From contig DJXA01000074.1 in assembly GCA_002449555.1 (NCBI GenBank), forward strand, positions 6,918 to 11,990: a stretch of 5,073 nucleotides of DNA, in the 5' to 3' direction. The notes under the pieces were generated by a model. That model did no database searches. It was not told the DNA's origin and worked only from the letters and a program-made list of their open reading frames with translations. Position 1 is the first letter of the stretch. Every line of letters starts with the position of its first letter. This DNA is from Atopobiaceae bacterium UBA7016 (GTDB lineage Bacteria > Actinomycetota > Coriobacteriia > Coriobacteriales > Atopobiaceae). The translations under genes were made by a program, and so were the position numbers. Below, piece by piece: positions 1 through 5,073 of the stretch.

Positions 1-462
1 GACGCCGACGAGGAGTACCTTGCTCGCGTGGTTGCTCGCAATGTCGAGATCAAGCGCGACGTCGTGGGTGCCGACGAGCGCGAACGCGGCCTTCGCCAGA
101 CGCTCAACCTCGGCCACACCATCGGCCATGCCATCGAGGCCTCGAGCGGCTACCGCCTGGGCCACGGCCACTGCGTAGCGGCGGGTCTCTGCTGCATCGC
201 GCGTGCCACCGAGGCGCTCGGCTGGTCAGAGCCCGGCCTCGCACGCCGCATCGAGCGCTGCGTGGCCGCACAGGGCCTTCCCACCACCACCGACATTTCC
301 CACGAAGACCTCATCTACCAGGCCGGCTTTGACAAGAAGCGCCACGGCGACACCGTCAACATCGTGGTTCCCACGGCCATCGGCACCTCTGAGGTCCGCA
401 AGGTAACCCTTGCCGAGTTCTCAGACATCATAAGGCTCGGCTGCACTGTCACGCCCCGCTAG
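1..462 (+). CDS. aroB: 3-dehydroquinate synthase, C-terminal part (5' end outside window)
   Basis: This is the last 153 codons of 3-dehydroquinate synthase, the cytoplasmic NAD- and Zn-dependent enzyme that converts DAHP to 3-dehydroquinate. The frame is open from base 1, so the true start lies upstream; the GTG at 28 is internal. Seen in the fragment (residues counted from base 1): K18, the segment LRQTLNLGHTIGHAIE (31-46) with R32, N36, H39 and H43, and H55 in LGHGHCVAAG. By family alignment these match the substrate and zinc ligands K250, R264, N268, H271, H275 and H287 of the Aspergillus nidulans enzyme. The DKKRHGD segment (111-117) and the following VNIVVPTAIG are also typical. The usual HGE after the second zinc histidine reads HGH here. 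The normal C-terminus suggests an intact gene. The stop codon at 460-462 overlaps the aroA ribosome binding site, so the two genes are probably co-translated. Identification is secure. Confidence 0.96.
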   Translation, partial: DADEEYLARVVARNVEIKRDVVGADERERGLRQTLNLGHTIGHAIEASSGYRLGHGHCVAAGLCCIARATEALGWSEPGLARRIERCVAAQGLPTTTDISHEDLIYQAGFDKKRHGDTVNIVVPTAIGTSEVRKVTLAEFSDIIRLGCTVTPR

Positions 463-465
463 GAG
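461..465 (+). promoter_or_regulatory. Ribosome binding site of aroA, overlapping the aroB stop
   Basis: AGGAG lies 5 nt before the ATG at 471 and shares two bases with the aroB stop codon. An in-frame GTG at 465 would add two residues, but it overlaps this Shine-Dalgarno itself, so the ATG at 471 is the better start. The arrangement suggests translational coupling of aroB and aroA. Confidence 0.8.
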
Positions 466-470
466 TGGAC

Positions 471-1766
471 ATGGACGTCACCATCACACCGCGCACGCTC
501 GCAGGATCTGTTGCCTCGGTAGCCTCCAAGTCTGTGGCGCATCGCCTCATCCTGCTTGCGGCACTCACCGAGGGAACCACCGAGATCGACTGCGTGGCCA
601 CTTCGGCCGACATTGCCGCCACCATCTCGTGCGTGCAAAACCTCGGTGCAACCGTAGCACGCACGCCCCTGGGCTGCGAGATCACGGGCATTCCCCGCGT
701 AGAGCAAAGCGGGCTTCCTCCCGTGGTACTCGACTGTGGCGAATCGGGCTCGACGCTGCGCTTCCTGCTTCCCATCGTCTGCGCGCTCGGCCGCCCCTGC
801 CAGCTGCTTGGCCGCGGACGACTTGCCAAGCGCCCGCTCTCACCCCTCTACGAGCAGCTGGTCGCACACGGTGCGGAGCTCTCTCCCCAGGGCACGATGC
901 CCCTCGATGTCTCAGGGACCATCTGCGGCGGCACGTTCCTTCTGCCAGGCAACGTCTCGTCCCAGTACGTGTCCGGCCTTCTCATGGCCGCACCACTGGT
1001 GGATGGCCCCGTACGCGTCCTGGTGAAGGAGCCTATGGAATCGGCGCCCTACGTGACGCTCACCATCCGCGCCCTCGCCTCCTTCGGCGTATCCGTCGAG
1101 CAGTCGCGCATCTCCATCGACGGCAACTCGCACCTCTGCTATGACGTGGCGCGCAGCCCCCTCGTAAGCCCGGGGGCGATTCCCGTGGAGGGCGACTGGT
1201 CCAACGCCGCCTTCTGGCTGGCTGCCGGTGCGCTCTCGGCAACGGGTGTGGAGGTCACTGGTCTTGACAGCAACTCCGCGCAGGGAGACCGCGCCGTCCT
1301 CGCCGCGCTCGCGCTCTTTGGGGCACGCGTCTCCAGAACCCGCGGCACCGCCGCGGCAATCCGCGACTCGCTCCACGGCATTCGCCTTAACGTGGCAGAC
1401 ATCCCCGACCTCGTCCCGCCTCTTGCCGCCGTCGCGGCAACTGCCAGCGGAACCACGCGCCTCACTAACGCGGGACGGCTCCGCCTAAAGGAGTCCGACC
1501 GCCTTCAAACGGTCTCTGCGGCCATCACGGCCCTCGGCGGCACCGCGCACCTTGAGGGCGATGACCTCGTCATTGTCGGTGCCGAGCTAAGCGGCGGCAC
1601 GATCGATGCCGCCAACGACCACCGCATCGCCATGATGGGCGCCATCATGGCCTGCAGTGCGGACGGCCCCGTCACCATACTAGGAGCCGATTGTGTCGCC
1701 AAATCCTATCCCACTTTCTGGGATGATTACGTAAAGCTCGGCGGTTCGTATGCCGTCTGCGGCTAG
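471..1766 (+). CDS. aroA: 3-phosphoshikimate 1-carboxyvinyltransferase (EPSP synthase)
   Basis: EPSP synthase, 431 residues, a normal length. It joins shikimate-3-phosphate and phosphoenolpyruvate to give 5-enolpyruvylshikimate-3-phosphate in the cytoplasm. Motifs in order: K20-S21 with R25 in VASKSVAHR (substrate binding); the PEP loop GESGSTLRF (90-98) with R97; GRGRLAKRPLSPL (114-126); the shikimate phosphate motif SSQY (163-166); GDWSNAAFW (241-249); catalytic D313 in DIPDLVPP; KESDR (340-344); DHRIAMM (383-389) with R385; and K411 in VAKSYP. These correspond to E. coli K22, D313, R344, R386 and K411. The PEP loop differs from the classical GNAGTAMRP loop of E. coli. The ATG at 471 was chosen because AGGAG at 461-465 is spaced 5 nt from it. 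aroB ends 8 nt upstream and aroC starts 31 nt downstream, so it sits inside one operon. No promoter or terminator is visible on either side. Family assignment is firm; glyphosate response is unknown. Confidence 0.97.
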   Translation: MDVTITPRTLAGSVASVASKSVAHRLILLAALTEGTTEIDCVATSADIAATISCVQNLGATVARTPLGCEITGIPRVEQSGLPPVVLDCGESGSTLRFLLPIVCALGRPCQLLGRGRLAKRPLSPLYEQLVAHGAELSPQGTMPLDVSGTICGGTFLLPGNVSSQYVSGLLMAAPLVDGPVRVLVKEPMESAPYVTLTIRALASFGVSVEQSRISIDGNSHLCYDVARSPLVSPGAIPVEGDWSNAAFWLAAGALSATGVEVTGLDSNSAQGDRAVLAALALFGARVSRTRGTAAAIRDSLHGIRLNVADIPDLVPPLAAVAATASGTTRLTNAGRLRLKESDRLQTVSAAITALGGTAHLEGDDLVIVGAELSGGTIDAANDHRIAMMGAIMACSADGPVTILGADCVAKSYPTFWDDYVKLGGSYAVCG

Positions 1767-1797
1767 GCACTGAAGCACCTCGTCTCTAGGAGCAACC

Positions 1798-2895
1798 ATG
1801 GGCTCTACCTTTGGCACCACGCTACGCGTCACCATCTTTGGGCAGTCGCACTCGGCGGCTATCGGATGCGTGGTGGAGGGGCTGCCTTCCGGCTTTCCCG
1901 TTGACCAAGAGGCCCTTGCTCGCTTCATGGCTCGCCGCGCGCCCGGTGGCGCCAGCTGGGCAACCCCGCGCAAGGAAGCCGATGCCGTGCGCTTCCTTTC
2001 CGGCCTGAACCCTGCCGGTGAGACCTGCGGCGCGCCACTCTCGTGCGTCATCGAGAACACCAATACGCGCAGCGGCGACTACGATGAGCTGCGGCGCGTT
2101 CCCCGTCCCGGCCACGCGGACTTCACCGCGCAGGCCAAGTGGCATGGCGCGCAGGACGTGGCCGGCGGCGGCCACTTCTCGGGTCGCCTCACGGCCCCGC
2201 TGTGCGCGGCTGGCGGCATCGCGCTGCAGATGCTTGCGGCACGCGGCGTACGCGTAGCTGCCCATCTTGACGAAGTGGCGGGCGTGCAGGACACGCACTT
2301 CTGTGCGCGCGAGCTCAATGAGGCGCAGCTCAACGCCCAAATGGACATCCTTGCCAACCGTCCCTTCCCCACCATCTGCCCCGATGCCGAAGAGCGCATG
2401 GTAGCGGCCATTGACGCCGCGCGCGCCGACGGAGACTCGGTGGGCGGCGTCATCGAGTGCGTGGCCACGGGCCTTCCCGCGGGGCTGGGAAGCCCGCTCT
2501 TTGACGGCGTAGAGTCTGCCATCGCCCGCATCGCCTTTGGCGTGCCTGCGGTAAAGGGCATCGAGTTTGGCGCGGGCTTCGACGCGGCGCGCCTGCGCGG
2601 AAGCCAGAACAATGACCCCTACGGCATCGATGAGCAGGGCGTCATTCGTCCGTTCAAGAACGACGCGGGCGGAAACCTCGGTGGTATCACCACCGGAGCG
2701 CCCGTCGTCTTTCGCATGGCCATCAAGCCCACACCGTCCATCGCGCGTGAGCAGGACTCCGTCAACCTGGAGCAGGGCACCGCTGCCAAGCTCTCGGTTC
2801 GCGGACGCCATGACCCGTGCATCGCCCCGCGCGCCGTTCCCGTGGCCGAGGCTGTGATGGCCCTTGCCCTTCTGGACTGCTTCCTCAGCGCATAA
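1798..2895 (+). CDS. aroC: Chorismate synthase
   Basis: Chorismate synthase, 365 residues, the usual bacterial length. It removes phosphate from EPSP by a trans-1,4 elimination that needs reduced FMN, giving chorismate. Seen: the N-terminal signature FGQSHSAAIG (14-23) with catalytic H18; the second catalytic histidine H106 in RPGHAD (103-108); GGGHFSGR (123-130); GIEFGAGF (254-261); SQNNDPYG (269-276); the flavin region GGNLGGITTGAPV (291-303); and the C-terminal RHDPCIAPRAVPVAEA (337-352). Two signatures differ from the textbook form: GQSHS for GESHG, and GGGHFSGR for the arginine-containing GGGRSSAR. I recall both from anaerobic Gram-positives, so they look like a family variant rather than damage. 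The start at 1798 has AGGAG at 1788-1792, 5 nt upstream. The gene follows aroA after 31 nt and precedes the 154-nt pheA leader. A long antisense reading frame opposite it is a shadow. Confidence 0.97.
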   Translation: MGSTFGTTLRVTIFGQSHSAAIGCVVEGLPSGFPVDQEALARFMARRAPGGASWATPRKEADAVRFLSGLNPAGETCGAPLSCVIENTNTRSGDYDELRRVPRPGHADFTAQAKWHGAQDVAGGGHFSGRLTAPLCAAGGIALQMLAARGVRVAAHLDEVAGVQDTHFCARELNEAQLNAQMDILANRPFPTICPDAEERMVAAIDAARADGDSVGGVIECVATGLPAGLGSPLFDGVESAIARIAFGVPAVKGIEFGAGFDAARLRGSQNNDPYGIDEQGVIRPFKNDAGGNLGGITTGAPVVFRMAIKPTPSIAREQDSVNLEQGTAAKLSVRGRHDPCIAPRAVPVAEAVMALALLDCFLSA

Positions 2896-2934
2896 GCACA
2901 CGCCAGACAACGCAGGCGCCCTTGCGCCGCCCAC

Positions 2935-2966
2935 ACCCGTACGTTTGTGACCACAGCGGTACGGGT
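2935..2966. repeat. Imperfect 32-nt dyad (candidate operator or RNA hairpin)
   Basis: The arms ACCCGTAC (2935-2942) and GTACGGGT (2959-2966) are perfect inverted repeats of 8 bp. Inside them, TGTG (2946-2949) and CACA (2952-2955) form a second inverted repeat with exactly the same centre (2950.5). The three bases between the inner and outer arms do not pair well. As DNA it resembles the binding site of a dimeric regulator. As RNA it gives an 8-bp stem with a 16-nt loop or a short inner stem. No U-tract follows, so it is not a standard terminator. The function is unknown. Confidence 0.5.
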
Positions 2967-3041
2967 ATGTCTCCATTTGCGAAACAATCCGCCGCTCGGA
3001 GGCACAAACGGCACAATAGGACAGTCACAGCGAACCGATAG
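2967..3041 (+). CDS. Possible small upstream ORF before pheA (24 aa, doubtful)
   Basis: An ATG at 2967, directly after the dyad, opens 24 codons ending in TAG at 3039-3041. The predicted peptide starts MSPFAKQSAARRHKR and is very basic, with one phenylalanine near its start, so it is not a classical Phe-rich attenuation leader. The stop codon overlaps the AGGA of pheA and lies 8 nt before the pheA ATG, a geometry that would allow translational coupling. Against it: there is no good Shine-Dalgarno (only GGG at 2963-2965, within the dyad arm), the same frame is open further upstream inside aroC, and a 24-codon ORF is easily due to chance in this composition. Treat as hypothetical. Confidence 0.2.
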   Translation: MSPFAKQSAARRHKRHNRTVTANR

Positions 3042-3043
3042 GA
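3040..3043 (+). promoter_or_regulatory. Ribosome binding site of pheA
   Basis: AGGA lies 6 nt before the ATG at 3050 and supports that start. It overlaps the stop codon (3039-3041) of the possible small upstream ORF, so translation of that ORF could influence pheA initiation. Confidence 0.65.
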
Positions 3044-3049
3044 ATTGCC

Positions 3050-4195
3050 ATGGAAGACCTTACGGACATCCGTCAGCGCATCAACACCATTGATGAGCAG
3101 ATCTCTGCCCTCTTCCTTCAACGCATGGAGGCTGCGGCCGACGTTGCCGAGTACAAGCGTGCCACGGGAAAGCCCGTCTTCGACCGCACCCGCGAGCGCG
3201 AGAACATCGCACGTGCCTCCGAACGCGTCCCGGCAAGCCTCGCGAGCTATGCGGCAACCATCGAGTCCATCCTCATGGAGGCTTCTCGCGAGGCCCAGTA
3301 CGAGCGCCTTGGCCTCAAGAGCCAAGCCGCACAGAAGGTGAGCCTCGCCCTCGACAACCAGCCCGCGCTCTTCCCGCAGCAAGCCTACGTGGCTTGCCAA
3401 GGCGTTGAGGGTGCCTACCAGCAGATTGCCTGCGATCGCATGTTCAAGCGCGCGCAGATCAGCTACTTCAGCTCCTTCGACGGCGTCTTCCGCGCAGTGG
3501 AGCAGGGCTTCTGCCAGTTTGGCGTCCTGCCCATCGAGAACTCAACCGCCGGCTCGGTCAACCGCGTGTACGACCTCATGATGAGCCATGACTTCCATAT
3601 CGTGCGCACATGCCGCCTGAAGGTGGACCACTGCCTCCTGGTGAACCCGGGCACCAAGCTCGAGGACATCAAGGTCATCTACAGCCACGAGCAGGCCATC
3701 AGCCAGTGCGCCAACTACCTTGCGGGCCTCACTAATGCCCGCGTGCACGTGTGCGAGAACACCGCCATCGCCTCGCAGCGCGTGGCGGAGTCCGGCAAGC
3801 ACGACGTGGCAGCCATTGCCTCGCGTGCCTGCGCCGACCTCTACGGCCTTGAGATCTGCGACCAGAGCATCCAGGACCAGCAGAACAACTACACGCGCTT
3901 CGCGTGCATCACTAAAGACCTGGCCATCTATCCGGGCGCCGACCGCACCTCGCTCATGGCCGTGGTCTCCAACGAGCCGGGCTCCCTCTACAAGGTGCTC
4001 GCGCGCTTCTACGCGCTCGACGTCAACCTTATCAAGCTGGAGAGCCGCCCCATCCCCGACCGCGACTTCGAGTTCATGTTCTACTTTGACGTTGAGTGCC
4101 CGGCCACCGCGCCCGAGTTCCAAACGCTGATGAACTCGCTCACGGACGTCTGCGAGGAGCTGCGCTACCTGGGCAGCTACTCCGAGGTGCTCTAG
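3050..4195 (+). CDS. pheA: Bifunctional chorismate mutase / prephenate dehydratase (P-protein)
   Basis: A 381-residue P-protein, close to the 386 residues of E. coli PheA. It converts chorismate to prephenate and then to phenylpyruvate, committing carbon to phenylalanine. Domain 1 (about 1-90) is an AroQ chorismate mutase with R8, R25, K36, D45, R48 and E49 aligned to E. coli R11, R28, K39, D48, R51 and E52; S79 and Q83 probably match S84 and Q88. Domain 2 (about 112-290) is prephenate dehydratase: VACQGVEGAY (114-123), PIENSTAGSV (161-170), SHEQAISQC (212-220) and the catalytic TRF (282-284). Domain 3 (about 300-378) is a regulatory ACT domain with GSLY (311-314) and ESRP (331-334), equivalent to the GALV and ESRP motifs that bind phenylalanine in E. 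coli. Feedback inhibition by Phe is therefore likely. The start is supported by AGGA at 3040-3043. It follows aroC after 154 nt and is separated from aroE by a single base. Confidence 0.96.
   Translation: MEDLTDIRQRINTIDEQISALFLQRMEAAADVAEYKRATGKPVFDRTRERENIARASERVPASLASYAATIESILMEASREAQYERLGLKSQAAQKVSLALDNQPALFPQQAYVACQGVEGAYQQIACDRMFKRAQISYFSSFDGVFRAVEQGFCQFGVLPIENSTAGSVNRVYDLMMSHDFHIVRTCRLKVDHCLLVNPGTKLEDIKVIYSHEQAISQCANYLAGLTNARVHVCENTAIASQRVAESGKHDVAAIASRACADLYGLEICDQSIQDQQNNYTRFACITKDLAIYPGADRTSLMAVVSNEPGSLYKVLARFYALDVNLIKLESRPIPDRDFEFMFYFDVECPATAPEFQTLMNSLTDVCEELRYLGSYSEVL
4184..4187 (+). promoter_or_regulatory. Ribosome binding site of aroE, inside the pheA 3' end
   Basis: GAGG within the last codons of pheA lies 9 nt before GTG 4197. 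The next in-frame candidate, GTG 4215, has no comparable site, and the nearby ATG at 4210 is out of frame. This favours GTG 4197, one base after the pheA stop, and suggests coupled translation. Confidence 0.6.
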
Positions 4196-4196
4196 C

Positions 4197-5073
4197 GTGG
4201 CGCCCGATCATGCGGTGGCGTTTGGCCTGGTAGGCCGCACGCTGGGACACAGCTGGAGCCCACAGATCCACAACGCCTTGGGAAGCGTGCCCTACGAGCT
4301 CATCGAGCTTGAGCCCGAGGAGGTCGTGCCCTTCATCCGCGATGGCGCGTGGCGGGGCCTTAACGTGACCATTCCCTACAAGCGCGTGGCAGCCGAGGCG
4401 GCCGACGTCCGCAGCCCGCGCGTCGAGGCGCTCGGCGTGGCCAACACGCTCGTGCATCTGGATGACGGCCGCATCATGGCCGACAACACCGATGTGCTGG
4501 GCTTCAATGCCATGATGGAATGGTTTGCGGCCGACCGCCTCGAGACCACCGCACGTCGCGCCTTTGGCGGCAAGAAAGCCCTGGTCCTGGGCACGGGCGG
4601 CGCCGCGCAGGCCGTTGCCTACGCGCTTACGGAGTTCGTGGGCTGCAATGTCGCCCATGTGTCGCGAAGCGGTGACTCCACCTACGAGAACCTGCTCGAC
4701 CTGCACGCCGACGCGGCGCTCATCGTCAACACGACGCCGGTGGGCATGTATCCCAACTGCCCGGCCTCGCCCTTGGCCGACGGCGTCCTCGAGGCGCTTC
4801 CGCAGCTCACGGCCGTGCTTGACGTGGTCTACAACCCCACGCGCACCGGCATCTGCCAGCAGGCCGAGCGCGCGGGCATACCCGCCGAGAGCGGCCTTGC
4901 CATGCTGGTCTGGCAGGCCATCTTCGCAAGCGAGCTCTTCCAAAGGCGCGAGCTTGACGACGCGCTTGGCCCCCACATCGTGAATGACATCCTCCTGCAG
5001 ACGGGAAACGTCGTGCTCATCGGCATGCCGGGCGCGGGCAAGACCACTTCGGGCCGTGCGCTTGCGCGCCTCA
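4197..5073 (+). CDS. aroE/aroK: Shikimate dehydrogenase fused to shikimate kinase (3' end outside window)
   Basis: The frame opens at GTG 4197 and stays open to the window edge (292 codons). Residues 1 to about 258 are shikimate dehydrogenase, which reduces 3-dehydroshikimate to shikimate with NADPH. Visible: VGRTLGHSWSPQIHN (12-26) with S19 and S21 binding shikimate; catalytic K62 in LNVTIPYK (55-62); N83; D99 in ADNTDVLGF (95-103); the dinucleotide loop GTGGAA (132-137); NTTPVGMYP (178-186); DVVYNPTRTG (209-218); and ESGLAMLVWQA (231-241) with Q240. The cofactor segment between GTGGAA and NTTP is shorter than in E. coli AroE. About 10-15 residues later, with no stop or good restart, the frame enters NVVLIGMPGAGKTTSGRAL (271-289), the N-terminus of shikimate kinase with its P-loop G276-T284. 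The protein should therefore carry out two consecutive pathway steps. Only about 22 kinase residues are in view, so the integrity of that domain cannot be judged. The GTG start rests on GAGG at 4184-4187. Confidence 0.9.
   Translation, partial: MAPDHAVAFGLVGRTLGHSWSPQIHNALGSVPYELIELEPEEVVPFIRDGAWRGLNVTIPYKRVAAEAADVRSPRVEALGVANTLVHLDDGRIMADNTDVLGFNAMMEWFAADRLETTARRAFGGKKALVLGTGGAAQAVAYALTEFVGCNVAHVSRSGDSTYENLLDLHADAALIVNTTPVGMYPNCPASPLADGVLEALPQLTAVLDVVYNPTRTGICQQAERAGIPAESGLAMLVWQAIFASELFQRRELDDALGPHIVNDILLQTGNVVLIGMPGAGKTTSGRALARL

Larger units (their letters stand above)
2896..3049 (+). other. aroC-pheA intergenic region (possible control region)
   Basis: This 154-nt stretch is the only real gap in an otherwise compact operon. 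It contains a 32-nt imperfect dyad (2935-2966), a possible 24-codon ORF (2967-3041) and two GGCACAA repeats (3001-3007, 3010-3016). It is poorer in G+C toward pheA than the flanking genes. I looked for promoter hexamers: TTGTGA (2945-2950) followed by TATGTC (2966-2971) has only a 15-nt spacer and weak matches, and CACAAT (3012-3017) has no partner at the right distance. No promoter is therefore claimed. No T-run marks an intrinsic terminator. Its position before the branch enzyme makes separate control of pheA plausible, but that is inference. Confidence 0.5.

Noticed and set aside
465..470. GTG at 465 as the aroA start
   Set aside because: It overlaps the AGGAG ribosome binding site at 461-465. 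The ATG at 471 is correctly spaced from that site.
2911..2928. Short hairpin after aroC (GGCGC / GCGCC, 2915-2919 and 2924-2928) as an intrinsic terminator
   Set aside because: The stem is only 5 bp, a competing pairing exists (CGCA / TGCG), and no T-run follows. Such stems are expected by chance at this GC content.
2945..2971. Promoter TTGTGA / TATGTC upstream of pheA
   Set aside because: The spacer is 15 nt and the hexamers match consensus at only 4 and 3 of 6 positions, so it is not distinguishable from chance.
1822..2976. Long antisense reading frame (384 codons) opposite aroC and the intergenic gap
   Set aside because: It mirrors a GC-rich gene with strong third-position G/C bias, which commonly opens antisense frames. 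It shows no family motif, and the + strand has an unmistakable chorismate synthase here.
3001..3016. Direct repeat GGCACAA spaced 9 nt apart
   Set aside because: Two copies of 7 bp are too few and too short to support a binding array or repeat element.
3542..4123. Antisense frame of 193 codons opposite pheA
   Set aside because: Same shadow effect. The translation is a V/A/G/D/E-rich mirror of pheA with no recognisable domain.
4140..4976. Antisense frame of 278 codons opposite aroE
   Set aside because: The + strand encodes clear shikimate dehydrogenase motifs throughout; the antisense product has none.
4980..5073. Separate shikimate kinase gene starting at GTG 4980
   Set aside because: There is no Shine-Dalgarno at a suitable distance, and the frame is continuous with aroE without a stop, so a fusion is the simpler reading.

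Overview
The window is a GC-rich, tightly packed stretch of a shikimate / aromatic amino acid biosynthesis operon. All five genes are on the + strand: the 3' end of aroB, complete aroA, complete aroC, complete pheA (chorismate mutase fused to prephenate dehydratase), and the 5' part of an aroE gene whose reading frame continues into a shikimate kinase domain at the right edge. Every gene was identified from visible family motifs. No mobile element, tRNA/rRNA, CRISPR array or toxin/defence system was seen.

Layout: 1-462 aroB (runs in from the left). 471-1766 aroA, whose Shine-Dalgarno overlaps the aroB stop. A 31-nt gap, then 1798-2895 aroC. A 154-nt gap (2896-3049) is the only sizeable non-coding stretch; it holds an imperfect 32-nt dyad and a possible 24-codon upstream ORF. 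Then 3050-4195 pheA, a 1-nt gap, and 4197 onward the aroE-aroK fusion (runs out to the right).

How the genes work together: AroB makes 3-dehydroquinate. A dehydroquinate dehydratase (not in this window) would make 3-dehydroshikimate. The AroE domain reduces that to shikimate, the AroK domain phosphorylates it, AroA adds phosphoenolpyruvate to give EPSP, and AroC makes chorismate. PheA then takes chorismate through prephenate to phenylpyruvate, the phenylalanine precursor. The pathway is therefore encoded together with its first Phe-specific branch enzyme. The gap before pheA is the most plausible place for separate control of that branch.

Organism (inference): the strong preference for G/C at third codon positions, the AroC variants GQSHS and GGGHFSG, the AroA loop GESGSTLRF, the short AroE cofactor domain and the AroQ-PDT-ACT form of PheA together suggest a high-GC anaerobic Gram-positive, most likely a Coriobacteriia member of the Olsenella/Atopobium/Collinsella type. 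This rests on remembered family patterns, not a search.

I did not find a previously undescribed system. The points most worth a second look are the AroE-AroK fusion and the dyad plus small ORF in front of pheA.
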